From NCBI GenBank assembly GCA_002793855.1, contig PFET01000014.1, forward strand, positions 1-35,021: a DNA stretch of 35,021 bases, read 5' to 3'. Position numbers and translations under genes: made by a program. Shown in pieces: positions 18,577 to 27,988 of this stretch. The notes beneath the pieces are model-generated. The model saw only the letters and a list, made by a program, of their open reading frames with translations, searched no databases and was not told where the DNA came from. How positions within the stretch are numbered: the stretch's first letter is position 1; every line of letters begins with the position of its first letter. The DNA is from Candidatus Uhrbacteria bacterium CG10_big_fil_rev_8_21_14_0_10_48_11. GTDB taxonomy: Bacteria; Patescibacteriota; Patescibacteriia; GWA2-46-9.

Positions 18577-19050
18577 TTACCCATTGAGCCACCAAACCGT
18601 TACGGTAAGATACGTTGCAAACCCCGACCAAAGAGCGTACGGAACTAACAAAAGCGCGGCTAAAGACGAATGCTTCCAAGTAAGCGCGATAAGGATAAGA
18701 ACGGAGAGACATAATAGTGCTGCCTCGTCAGCCGCAACGGCAACCGTATGTAGGGAAAAAAAGAGGTATGACCCAAAAAGGTTCAGGAACGCGTTGAGAA
18801 CAAAAAAGCTGACTATCCAAACAAACCGTCGGTCTCGAGGAAAGCGATTCCACGTCAATAGTGCCGATGCCGCCGTCAGTATAAAAATAATAGTCCAGAT
18901 AAACCCAATAAGTTGCCCCGGTGGCGTCCACGCAGGAAGGTTAATGGTGTGGTACCACTCCATTCCGACACCAGTGATGGCACTCCCTATCGATGCGACA
19001 AAAAGCGCAATCATAGGAATGACTACAAAACTGGATCGAAAATGATGCAT
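18577..19050 (-). CDS. TspO/MBR family protein
   Basis: WYHTINLPAWTPPGQLIGFIWTIIF, NAFLNLFGSYLFF, PYALWSGFATYLTVTVWWLN; start chosen at MHHFRSS. Confidence 0.9.
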   Translation of the reverse strand: MHHFRSSFVVIPMIALFVASIGSAITGVGMEWYHTINLPAWTPPGQLIGFIWTIIFILTAASALLTWNRFPRDRRFVWIVSFFVLNAFLNLFGSYLFFSLHTVAVAADEAALLCLSVLILIALTWKHSSLAALLLVPYALWSGFATYLTVTVWWLNG

Positions 19051-19229
19051 AGTCTTACTGTACCATTTTTTTTTATAAAAAAAGAATGACGTACTAAAAA
19101 GTTTTTCTTGATTCAAAAGTTAGGTACCCATTGTGCATACTACACCAACGCATCACTGCCGCGGGCTATCGCCCTACTTCCTACAATACATCCGCCTCGT
19201 AACCCAAAGGTCGACCCGTTACCTAATAG

Positions 19230-19754
19230 CTATTTACCTTTTTGCAAAATTTTATTTGCTTCCCTCGTAGTTGGCACCACCTTGCGCTTCGCCGCTTTAC
19301 GCTCAACGCGATTTTCCAACATAGCGAGCAATTTTGTAGGATGCATTTTTAAGTAGTTTCCAGTAAACGACATCGTATACCTAGCACCAACAATCTTTTT
19401 TATACCACTTTTTAATTCTGCCATAAGATACTGTGGGGCGTACAAATACACTTCTTTGTACCCAAGCTTACCAAGCTCCGCCGTAACCTCAGCCTTTAAC
19501 TTTTTCAAAAATTCTTTCTGCTGGGCTATTTTAGGTTCTTCCCGAACCGAACCGCCGGCGCCAGCTTTTCCGCCACTTCCACGAGCTCCAAAAAATCCTT
19601 CCTTGTCAGAAAAACGAGGCGGTCGTACCTCAAACGTACCGACTAAACTCATCTCACCATTTTTTGCGCGATAAAATTCTGCTTCCTGCTTGCCGGTTAC
19701 AATAATAAGCGCCGGGGCATTCGTAAACTGCGGATACTGTTTTCCTATTTTCAT
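19230..19754 (-). CDS. Host-attachment / baeRF-like family protein
   Basis: APALIIVTGKQEAEFYRAKNGEMSLVGTFEV and EVYLYAPQYLMAELKSGIKK resemble the host attachment protein/eRF1-like fold family. Confidence 0.6.
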   Translation of the reverse strand: MKIGKQYPQFTNAPALIIVTGKQEAEFYRAKNGEMSLVGTFEVRPPRFSDKEGFFGARGSGGKAGAGGSVREEPKIAQQKEFLKKLKAEVTAELGKLGYKEVYLYAPQYLMAELKSGIKKIVGARYTMSFTGNYLKMHPTKLLAMLENRVERKAAKRKVVPTTREANKILQKGK

Positions 19755-19758
19755 ATGG

Positions 19759-20130
19759 CTACCTAGCTAGCAAAGTTAGTAAACTGTTTAAAAACTCATC
19801 GGCGTCGAACTCGGCTTTGGTAAGGTACACATCCGCACCAGCATCCAAGCCTTCTTGTCGGTAGCGCTCATTTCCCAGCGAGGTTAGGAGAACAAGCGGA
19901 ATATGCTTGGTCGCTGTTTGATTTTTGATAAACTTCGCCAACGCAAATCCGTCCATACCTGGCATCACAATATCTGATACCAGTATATCTGGTTTTTCTT
20001 TCAACACCAAGGCAGCAACGTCCACGGGCGGATAAGCAAGATGTACTACCGAAAAACCTCGCACAGTTAGTTCGTTCATAAAATAACTTGCAAACGTAAG
20101 GTCGTCTTCAAAGTGTAACAATTTTGGCAT
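19759..20130 (-). CDS. Response regulator receiver domain protein
   Basis: LLHFEDDLTFASYF acidic pocket, DILVSDIVMPGMDGFALAKFIK phospho-Asp, PLVLLTS, VYLTKAEF Lys. Confidence 0.92.
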   Translation of the reverse strand: MPKLLHFEDDLTFASYFMNELTVRGFSVVHLAYPPVDVAALVLKEKPDILVSDIVMPGMDGFALAKFIKNQTATKHIPLVLLTSLGNERYRQEGLDAGADVYLTKAEFDADEFLNSLLTLLAR

Positions 20131-20165
20131 AGGCCTACAGTATAGTTCTTTTGTTTATAGTTTTC

Positions 20166-20192
20166 TACAAAAACCGTCCGTATAAACGGACG
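20166..20192 (-). terminator. Intrinsic terminator downstream of the polyamine operon
   Basis: Minus strand CGTCCGT-TTAT-ACGGACGGTTTTTG. Confidence 0.75.
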
Positions 20193-20230
20193 CGCGAAAT
20201 ACTAGTATGGAAAACTATCTATCGGTCAAG

Positions 20231-21256
20231 CTAGTTGTTCGTTTGTGCTCTAGGTTGTTGCTGAGTAGAGCAGTGAATAGTGCCAAACCCCCACACGAGA
20301 TCAGTACAATCGATACCAACAACTTTTCGTTCAGGAAATACTGTTTCAAAAAGCTTTAGCGCAACACCATCTTCCGGACAACGAAACGTAGGTACCAACA
20401 CCGTTTTGTTCGCAATATAAAAATTGGCATAACTTGCTGGCAATCGATTATTTTCATACACAACCGGTTGTGGTACTGGTAACGGAATAACGGTAATGTT
20501 CTTACCGTCTTGGTCCTTCATCTGAGAAAGATCGGTAAAATTTTTCTGCAGCACCGCATAGTCCACATCGTCCGTCCTCTGAGTAACTGGACATACGACG
20601 GTTGTTGAGTTTACGAAACGAACCAAGTCGTCGATATGCCCGTCTGTATCATCCCCCTCTATACCTTCCTTAAGCCAGAGAATATTTTGCACACCTAGGT
20701 ACTGCGACAGTTTTTCTTCAATCTGGCTGCGCGTCATTGATGGGTTTCTATTTTTGTTAAGCAGACACTGTTCAGTAGTAATAAGTGTACCTTGCCCGTT
20801 GACCTCAATTGATCCCCCTTCAAGTACCATACCAGATTCAATAAGCGGCACCCTTACAACGGCAGCAATTTGCGGGGGTACCGCATCATCCTTGTCGTAC
20901 GGACCCCACTTCATTCCATTGGCATTGTACATCCAGTCAAGGGCAACCAAACCGTTTTCGCTCTCGACAAATATTGGACCATGATCGCGCGACCACGAGG
21001 CATTCGTCACAATGTGATGAAATGATATTTGCTCAAGTGATACCTTGCCTACTGTTAATATTGCCCGCGCTGCGGCTTCTGCCTTGTTGTCGTTAACGCA
21101 AATACGCACCGGCTCACTTACTGAAAGTGCCCGTACTATTTCTACGTAAACAGCGGGAATCGGTTCAAACTTTCCCGGCCAATGATTTTCGTTGTGCGGC
21201 CAAGCAATCCAGGTGGCGTCATGCGGCTCCCACTCTGCCGGCATTCGGTAATTCAT
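20231..21256 (-). CDS. aguA: Agmatine deiminase
   Basis: RMPAEWEPHDATWIAWPHNENHWPG, SWSRDHGPIFV, GDDTDGHIDDLVRFV, GFGTIHCSTQQQPRA with catalytic Cys. Confidence 0.95.
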   Translation of the reverse strand: MNYRMPAEWEPHDATWIAWPHNENHWPGKFEPIPAVYVEIVRALSVSEPVRICVNDNKAEAAARAILTVGKVSLEQISFHHIVTNASWSRDHGPIFVESENGLVALDWMYNANGMKWGPYDKDDAVPPQIAAVVRVPLIESGMVLEGGSIEVNGQGTLITTEQCLLNKNRNPSMTRSQIEEKLSQYLGVQNILWLKEGIEGDDTDGHIDDLVRFVNSTTVVCPVTQRTDDVDYAVLQKNFTDLSQMKDQDGKNITVIPLPVPQPVVYENNRLPASYANFYIANKTVLVPTFRCPEDGVALKLFETVFPERKVVGIDCTDLVWGFGTIHCSTQQQPRAQTNN

Positions 21257-22134
21257 TGCTTTCTGACACTAAAACGGCGTGCTTTCAAAAACGGCCAATC
21301 GCGACGCATTTGGGCAATAAGCGAGAGGTCGCAATTAACAAGCAGGTCTTCCTCTTTTGTTGATGATGCTTTTGCAATAACAGCCCCATAAGGATCTGAA
21401 ACAAATGAAGTACCCCAAAATTGTAGATGGTCATCTTTACCAACTCGATTAACAGCCACCACAAAGACGTTGTTGGCGATGGCGTGTGCACGTTGAATAG
21501 TCTGCCATGCCCCATGCTCAGCTTTGTTTACGCCTCTTGGGTCCTCACGCTGCCAACCAATAGCCGTAGGGTAGAAAATAATTTGTGCGCCCCCGGCCGC
21601 CGCTGATCTCGCCCCCTCGGGAAACCACTGATCCCAACAGATCATAGGGCTTACCTCGATACCACCCACGCGAACAGTGACCGTTCCTTGCGTACCTGAT
21701 GAAAAATAATAAGCTTCGTCATAGTAATTATGCGGGTCATCGGGAATATGCATTTTTCGATACCGCGCGTTAATTTTACCGCTTGGTGAAAGTACTAATG
21801 CAGTATTGTAAAATTTATTATTCCTCGCGCGTTCAAATAACGACGTTATAATAGTTACCTTGTTACGACGCGCAATGTCAGCAAGGACGTGACTGGTCGG
21901 CCCAGGTATTGGCTCAGCTAAGGCAAAAAAATGCTTATCTCGTCGCTGGCAAAAGTAAGGCGTTAAAAACAACTCTGGCAGACAAATTATTTTTGCGCCC
22001 CTCTTGGCAAGAGCAACAATGCGATGCGCGGCAATCGTCAAATTTTCTGCCGGATTTTCACGGCTTCGCATTTGCACGAGTCCGATTAAAACGGTACGTG
22101 CCTTTACTTTTTTTGAACGCTCCCGAGCAGCCAT
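21253..22134 (-). CDS. aguB: N-carbamoylputrescine amidase (nitrilase superfamily)
   Basis: IICLPELFLTPYFCQ, YRKMHIPDDPHNYYDEAYYFSSG, SPMICWDQWFPEGARSAA: E-K-C triad in N-carbamoylputrescine amidase context. Confidence 0.93.
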   Translation of the reverse strand: MAARERSKKVKARTVLIGLVQMRSRENPAENLTIAAHRIVALAKRGAKIICLPELFLTPYFCQRRDKHFFALAEPIPGPTSHVLADIARRNKVTIITSLFERARNNKFYNTALVLSPSGKINARYRKMHIPDDPHNYYDEAYYFSSGTQGTVTVRVGGIEVSPMICWDQWFPEGARSAAAGGAQIIFYPTAIGWQREDPRGVNKAEHGAWQTIQRAHAIANNVFVVAVNRVGKDDHLQFWGTSFVSDPYGAVIAKASSTKEEDLLVNCDLSLIAQMRRDWPFLKARRFSVRKQ

Positions 22135-22146
22135 TGAGTGCTCTGG

Positions 22147-23175
22147 CTAAGCCGAAAAGAGTGAGGCAAATTTGCGAGGCTCTCGCTCTTTCCAATTTCC
22201 TTTCTGGTACGCGTAAGCAGCAATAAGCGGCACAGCGAGCGTCGCCTCGGCGTAGACCATCTGCTCGTAAACCGTACTCACCTTTCCCCATGAACTAGCT
22301 TCTTTAAGCGTTGAAGAAGAACAGGCGCCATCACGAACGTCCGCTACGGTAATTTGTATTGCGTACTTGTGCACTGGTACTTCGTGACCCAATACCTCTG
22401 CGCACACCACCGTGTCTTGAGCAAAATTTTTCGGTACGCCACCACCAACCATGAAAAGTCCGCTCTCGCCACTCTTAATTTTAATCTCGGTTAGCTCACG
22501 AAAATCTTTAACCGAATCAATGGACATATGCTCGTCCGGATGTTTCACCTGATGAAGCACCAGACCAAAACCGGCTGACGAGTCAGAAAAGGCGGGACAA
22601 AAAATTGGTACGCCATGCTCGTAGGCCAGTTGTACCAGCGAATCTTTTTTCTTACTGTGCGTTGTTAAATACTTTCCCATTGCCGCAATGAATTCTCGCG
22701 AAGAATGTGGTCGGGGTGGCAAACTCTCTGCAATTTCACCAATGGTTTTGTCGCAAGTTTGCAATTCTTCTTCGTCAATAAACGTGTCGTAGATGCGATC
22801 AATGTAGAGCTTTCGCAGTTCACCGTCGTCCACGAACGGTGAACCCTGATAATGCTTGAAACCCAACGCCTCAAAAAAATCCATATCAACAATTGAGGCG
22901 CCGGTAGCCACAATGGCATCGATCATATTATGCTTGATAAGATCGGCGTAAACCTGCATGCAGCCTGCAGCACTTGTCGAACCGGCAAGCGTTAGCCACA
23001 CTGAGCTGCCTTTGTCCCCCAACATTTGGCTATAGATATTGGCAGCACGCGCAAGGTCTCGAGCCGAAAATGACATTTTTCCATAGGCATCAATGAGCTT
23101 TTCGGCATCAATTTTCGTGATGTCAATGTGTTCGACGGGTGTTTTGAGTAACTCTTTTTTCGTTAGTTGTGACAT
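22147..23175 (-). CDS. Deoxyhypusine synthase-like protein (possible homospermidine-type synthase)
   Basis: VWLTLAGSTSAAGCMQVYADLIKHNMIDAIVATGASIVDMDFFEALG, GVPIFCPAFSDSS, VGGGVPKNF, EASSWGKVS with the catalytic-Lys SWGK motif. Confidence 0.9.
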   Translation of the reverse strand: MSQLTKKELLKTPVEHIDITKIDAEKLIDAYGKMSFSARDLARAANIYSQMLGDKGSSVWLTLAGSTSAAGCMQVYADLIKHNMIDAIVATGASIVDMDFFEALGFKHYQGSPFVDDGELRKLYIDRIYDTFIDEEELQTCDKTIGEIAESLPPRPHSSREFIAAMGKYLTTHSKKKDSLVQLAYEHGVPIFCPAFSDSSAGFGLVLHQVKHPDEHMSIDSVKDFRELTEIKIKSGESGLFMVGGGVPKNFAQDTVVCAEVLGHEVPVHKYAIQITVADVRDGACSSSTLKEASSWGKVSTVYEQMVYAEATLAVPLIAAYAYQKGNWKEREPRKFASLFSA

Positions 23176-23234
23176 AAAATTGGTTAGCTAAGATGTGCTT
23201 ATCATAGCAGACGTTTCTGTACCAGAAAAGCGCC

Positions 23235-23912
23235 CTAGCCTCGTCGTTCGTCCGATACAATGTCGCCATCTTGTATGGTAATAATTCGCTTGGCGTGCGA
23301 CGCATACTCTTCCTCGTGCGTAACCATCACAATCGTCTGCCCCTCTTCGTTTAACGAAATGAACGACTCCATCACTTTACGGGAACTCGCCGTATCAAGA
23401 TTGGCCGTAGGCTCATCTGCAAAAAGCACCTTTGGATGATGCACAATTGCTCTGGCAATGGAGACCCGCTGCTGCTGCCCGCCTGAGAGCTGGCTCGGCA
23501 TATTATTTGTCTTGTGCCCGAGTCCTACCCGTTCTAGCGACGCTTGCGCCTCTACGGTTGCCGCGCGAAGCGTTAACCCTTGCATCAAAAGTGGCAGGGT
23601 AACATTTTCTACGGCGGTGAGCTCGGGAAGCAATGCATAATCTTGAAAAACAAAACCCATCTGTCGCAAACGGATAGCAGTCTTCTGCACCTGACTTGTC
23701 GACGAGGTCTTGGCGTCGCCAAAGTAGACCTCACCGCTCGTCGGCTCATCGAGAAACGACAGCTGATAAAGAAGCGTGGACTTCCCCGCACCCGAAGGAC
23801 CAATGATGGCAACGAACTCGCCGTCTTTAATCTCAAGGTTAAGCGACTTAAGTACCACCAACTTAAGCTCTCCCTGCCCGTATGCTTTTATTAGCTGTTC
23901 CGTTTTAAGCAT
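23235..23912 (-). CDS. ABC transporter ATP-binding protein (LolD/MacB-type)
   Basis: Walker A GPSGAGKST, signature LSGGQQQRVSIARA, Walker B VLFADEPTANLD. Confidence 0.95.
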   Translation of the reverse strand: MLKTEQLIKAYGQGELKLVVLKSLNLEIKDGEFVAIIGPSGAGKSTLLYQLSFLDEPTSGEVYFGDAKTSSTSQVQKTAIRLRQMGFVFQDYALLPELTAVENVTLPLLMQGLTLRAATVEAQASLERVGLGHKTNNMPSQLSGGQQQRVSIARAIVHHPKVLFADEPTANLDTASSRKVMESFISLNEEGQTIVMVTHEEEYASHAKRIITIQDGDIVSDERRG

Positions 23913-23913
23913 A

Positions 23914-25212
23914 CTAGCGACCTAGGATTGAATCGAGCGTATTTTTTCGAACAATAATACGCGCGGGAATGAAGCCAGCCAAAATGGTGACTACTAATAA
24001 TATAAGCACACGAACCGCAGCGCTCTCTGGCGTCGCCACCAAGATACCGTCAGAAAAAGGAAAGTCAATTGGATGCGCTGCAAAGTATGGTTTCAAAACA
24101 CCAAACGTTAAGAAGAGACCGATTGCCGAACCAATAAGCCCATAGAAGAATGCCTGCAGCACATACGAAAACTGAATTGCCCGCGGCGCAACGCCAATAC
24201 CTTTCATAATGCCAATAAACTTTCGCTTGGTGAGGGCGTTAATAAAAATGACGATAAAAATAGTGATGGACGCGACCACCAAAGCGATGGAAGAAAGCGC
24301 ATTACCCAAGATACCAAAGGTCGTCTCTATGTCGCGCAAAAATGAGGGTACGGCGTCTTCGGCTGTTTGCACCCGCGTAGCATACGAACCCTGAAAACGT
24401 TCAATCTCCTCCACTAAGGTAGGCGCATAGTTTTTGTCAGTGCGAATAGCAATTTCTTGATAGAGCCCTTGGTTAACAGAGAGCATACGCCGAAATTCAC
24501 GGTCAGCAATAAACATGCTGGTAGAAATTTGAGCTACCTTACTTTTCAAAATTCCTTTAACAATAAAATCTTGACTGATAACACCGCTTCCAGTCGTTAC
24601 CGAAACTTTAACACGGCTGCCAACATCGACATCGTTTAAAAGGGTGAGGCCGGGGATGTCAGCGTCGGCAAAAGACGAGTACTTCCTAAGCAGGTTCTGG
24701 CCAATAACTATATAGCCGTCTTGCCCTTCTGAGAGCATCGTACCTTTAATGACTGAACGGGAAAGCCCGGTAACGGCTTCCTCGTTCGCAATGGTAAGCC
24801 CAACAATTTGTGCCGCCACTTTGTTTGCCTCTTCGTTCTTTTTGGGGAGGTCGTCAAGCGTCCCCAGAACAGAAGCACCAACAACATGTCGCGCGCTCAG
24901 TGCGGTTACGTGAGGATGATGTTCTAAAAAGCCAACCAGAGACAAAGAATTTTCAATATAGTCTTCTCCTGTAATAGGGGTCACCAGTACCTGTCCCGCA
25001 TACTTATCTTGAAACTGATTAAATGAACCAGCAATAATTCCCACCAGTAAACCAGAAACAACCACCAAATTAAGGTACGTAAGCACCATAATAAAAACGA
25101 TGAGTCCAGTCGTCCAGCGGCTCGATCGTCTAATTTGCCTAAACGCCAAAAACCATCCCACAGACAGCGAGGCAGCAAGGTGTTTTTTTGCTTTCCAAAA
25201 TTGTTCCATCAC
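23914..25212 (-). CDS. ABC transporter permease (FtsX/MacB-like)
   Basis: N-terminal helix, large extracytoplasmic domain and three C-terminal helices (NALSSIALVVASITIFIVIFINALTKRKFIGIMKGIGVAPRAIQFSYVLQA). Confidence 0.9.
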   Translation of the reverse strand: MMEQFWKAKKHLAASLSVGWFLAFRQIRRSSRWTTGLIVFIMVLTYLNLVVVSGLLVGIIAGSFNQFQDKYAGQVLVTPITGEDYIENSLSLVGFLEHHPHVTALSARHVVGASVLGTLDDLPKKNEEANKVAAQIVGLTIANEEAVTGLSRSVIKGTMLSEGQDGYIVIGQNLLRKYSSFADADIPGLTLLNDVDVGSRVKVSVTTGSGVISQDFIVKGILKSKVAQISTSMFIADREFRRMLSVNQGLYQEIAIRTDKNYAPTLVEEIERFQGSYATRVQTAEDAVPSFLRDIETTFGILGNALSSIALVVASITIFIVIFINALTKRKFIGIMKGIGVAPRAIQFSYVLQAFFYGLIGSAIGLFLTFGVLKPYFAAHPIDFPFSDGILVATPESAAVRVLILLVVTILAGFIPARIIVRKNTLDSILGR

Positions 25213-25249
25213 ACCATCCTAGCGTGCTTTTATGTTTAAGGAAAGGCGC

Positions 25250-25468
25250 TTATGCTTCCATTAGCCACTGTACCCGACCAACTTCGCCGGTTTCAAGTCG
25301 TACCTTAATACCCCGTGGATGCCACGGAGAACTGGTCAGAATTTGCGAGACAAAACCCTGCGTGTAGTTGGACGTGCCATAGTTTGCTTTCTCGATAATC
25401 CACACAGCACTTCCCTTGCGGATTTCTTCTCTTCGGGGCGGATTTTCGTTGTCCTGTGATTCGCTCAT
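25250..25468 (-). CDS. YwbE family protein
   Basis: RKGSAVWIIEKANYGTSNYTQGFVSQILTSSPWHPRGIKVRLETGEVGRVQ matches the YwbE pattern. Confidence 0.85.
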   Translation of the reverse strand: MSESQDNENPPRREEIRKGSAVWIIEKANYGTSNYTQGFVSQILTSSPWHPRGIKVRLETGEVGRVQWLMEA

Positions 25469-26058
25469 TTCGCCCTGTGGGTTGGATGAAAAATTTCTCT
25501 ATATAGCTCCTTTTTTACCGCGCTGTTAAGGCTGGCACGAATAAGTCGTTCGCGAAACTCTGGACAAATCCAAAACTTCTCCTCATCAGCCAACGCCACC
25601 AACTCATCAAAACCCACCAGCCGAACCGTAATGTGCTCACCACTATCAAGCTGTTGAGAGCCAGCCAATGTACAATTTAACGATACAAAAAAATGAGTAC
25701 CGTGCACCATTTTTCCAGATGCATTATAGGTTGCAAAGGTAAACCAATCGGCTGACTCATACCCTGTCTCTTCTCGTAGTTCCCGCTTGGCCGCTGCTAG
25801 TATATTCTCTCCTTCATCTACTCTACCACTTGGCAAACTGGTAAAGCGATGATGATCAGGCTGACTTTGCTCTTCGAGTATCAACTTGTCTCCAACAACG
25901 GCAAGCATTTCAACGCCAGGGGCTCGCCAAATTTTTTCAAAAGTTTCTTTACTGCCGTCAAACATTTCTTGCTCCCACTGCCACACCTCAAAAATAACAC
26001 CTTGAAATACTCGCTTTGCCTGTTGAGGAATAGCCGGTCGAGATAACGTCGCAGACAT
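25465..26058 (-). CDS. NUDIX hydrolase
   Basis: NUDIX box GRVDEGENILAAAKRELREETGY; start at MSATLSRP. Confidence 0.93.
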   Translation of the reverse strand: MSATLSRPAIPQQAKRVFQGVIFEVWQWEQEMFDGSKETFEKIWRAPGVEMLAVVGDKLILEEQSQPDHHRFTSLPSGRVDEGENILAAAKRELREETGYESADWFTFATYNASGKMVHGTHFFVSLNCTLAGSQQLDSGEHITVRLVGFDELVALADEEKFWICPEFRERLIRASLNSAVKKELYREIFHPTHRAK

Positions 26059-26062
26059 TGTT

Positions 26063-26652
26063 TTATTTTCCAACATCTGGCATCCGCTCCCACTTGTTAG
26101 CGCTCAGGTGCCACGACGCAGGGTCGCTCGACTGCAACTCGTTCCAAAACGTCTTAGCAGCCGAAGGGTAAAGTTTAGTATTTCGCACCATCAGACGATT
26201 CTGTTCCCACTTTTTTGGCAACTGCGACCCGCGATTGGCTAACTCTTTGAGCTCGATATCGACATCGAGGTTATTAGCATCTTTGACCAATTTCGCTTCT
26301 AAAGAGTCTCTCGCTTCATACCAATTAAGCACATCTTCAAAATCACTAAACAGTGTGCCGGCAAAAAGGTCACGCGCCGCACTCTCCTCGTCGGGCTTTA
26401 CGTAGACCTTCTGTATGTAGTTCAAATCACTCACCCGCGTCTCGCCAATATCATGAACCATTGCCATTTTAATTATCACATTTTCGTCCGCACCACCTTC
26501 CGCCGCGCCAAGAGTAACGCCAGCCAAATAACTCGCATTGTATGTTCTGGCACCGTCGCGCACTTCATCCCGAGCGATTGCCTCCACGTCCGATCAAGGT
26601 TGCTGAGCGAACCAATTTCGTATAAAAAATCTGTATTTCGGTCGGTTGCCAT
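26063..26652 (-). pseudogene. HD-domain hydrolase (YfbR/HD_3-like), interrupted by a frameshift
   Basis: MATDRNTDFLYEIGSLSNLDRTWRQSLGMKCATVPEHTMRVIWLALLLA (ORF 26476-26733) continues in another frame as EGGADENVIIKMAMVHDIGETRVSDLNYIQK (ORF 26063-26587); breakpoint near 26500-26509 in CCGCCGCGCC. Confidence 0.8.
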
Positions 26653-26689
26653 AAAGAGAGTGTACAGGAAAAAGGCGAGCAAGAAAACG

Positions 26690-27988
26690 CTAGCGAACAA
26701 CGGCCATAACCTCAGCAATGCTGTTACCAACAACTACACTTTTCTTTTTCTTTTTTGCCACAAGCGCCAACGCACGAGGTAGCTTCATTCTTTTATGCGT
26801 TGCTGCTTCGACGGTAGCCTTAAACTTCGCTGGGTGTGCTGTTGAGAGCACCACTAACGGCCCCTTTTCAGGATGGGTTCGCCGGTACGTTTTGGCAGCC
26901 GCGATGCCAACTGCCGTATGGGGGTCAACAAGATAACCGTACCGTTTGTAAATAGCAGTGATGCTCGCGATTGTCTCCGCATCGCTTACGGCAATTCCTG
27001 CTATATCTTTTGCCATGGCGCTTCTCTTGTGTTGATAGAGCGCAAGCATACGAGAAAAATTACTTGGGTTACCAACATCCATCGCGTTTGATAGTGTCGC
27101 TTTCGATACGCGCGGTTTAAACCGTCCGGTTTTAAGATAACTCGGCACGACGTTGTTCGCATTGGTTGCGGCAACAAAGCCAGCAATGGGTACACCCATG
27201 CGTTTTGCTAACAAACCACCGGTCAGATTGCCAAAGTTGCCGCTCGGCACGACAAAACGCGGTTGCTCCTCAACACCTTGGCGCTTAAGTTCTGCCGTCG
27301 CATAAGCATAGTAGACCGATTGCGGTAGCAACCGACCAAGGTTGATAGAGTTAGCAGACGAAAGGTAGGCACCGCTCTTGCTTTGCCTCATGGCAAGCGC
27401 CGTCTTGGCGAGTTTTTGACAGTCATCAAATTTTCCCAGCACCTCAAGCGCGGTGATGTTATGCCCATAGGTCGTCAGCTGCTGTTCTTGCAGTTTACTC
27501 ACGCGCTTCTGCGGGTAAAGCATGTACACATGTATATTCGGAATGTCCAAAAAACCACTCGCTACCGCGCTACCGGTGTCACCAGAGGTTGCCACAATAA
27601 TGTTAACCTGTGTTTTTTCTTTTTCGATAAATGACTGTAAGAGTCGCGCAAAAAAACGGGCGCCAAAATCTTTAAAAGAAAGCGTTGGCCCATGAAACAG
27701 CTCGACAACATAAAGATCGTCTTCAAGTTGTTTCATCGGTACGTCAAAAGTAAATGCCTCTTTGACAATACGTCGTAAGCGTTGCTTCGATACTTCCGCC
27801 ATAAATGGCTGCAGCATTCCCTCGGCAACCTGCCAATACTTTTTGCTCGGTAGCGCTGTTAAAAATTGCTTCGATAACTTTGGTATTCGGTTCGGTAGAT
27901 AGAGTCCGCCATCTGGCGCTAACCCTTCAACAATAGCTTGCTCCAAACGTATCGAAGAAACGCCACCTCGAGTACTGTGAAATTTCAT
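26690..27988 (-). CDS. thrC: Threonine synthase
   Basis: MKFHSTRGG, LAPDGGLYLP, FHGPTLSFKDFGARF (PLP Lys), ATSGDTGSAV, SGNFGNLTGG. Confidence 0.95.
   Translation of the reverse strand: MKFHSTRGGVSSIRLEQAIVEGLAPDGGLYLPNRIPKLSKQFLTALPSKKYWQVAEGMLQPFMAEVSKQRLRRIVKEAFTFDVPMKQLEDDLYVVELFHGPTLSFKDFGARFFARLLQSFIEKEKTQVNIIVATSGDTGSAVASGFLDIPNIHVYMLYPQKRVSKLQEQQLTTYGHNITALEVLGKFDDCQKLAKTALAMRQSKSGAYLSSANSINLGRLLPQSVYYAYATAELKRQGVEEQPRFVVPSGNFGNLTGGLLAKRMGVPIAGFVAATNANNVVPSYLKTGRFKPRVSKATLSNAMDVGNPSNFSRMLALYQHKRSAMAKDIAGIAVSDAETIASITAIYKRYGYLVDPHTAVGIAAAKTYRRTHPEKGPLVVLSTAHPAKFKATVEAATHKRMKLPRALALVAKKKKKSVVVGNSIAEVMAVVR

Noticed and set aside
23235-25212. MacB-like ABC pair as an antibiotic efflux system
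   Set aside because: The permease architecture fits FtsX/MacB/LolC relatives, but nothing in the neighbourhood indicates a substrate.
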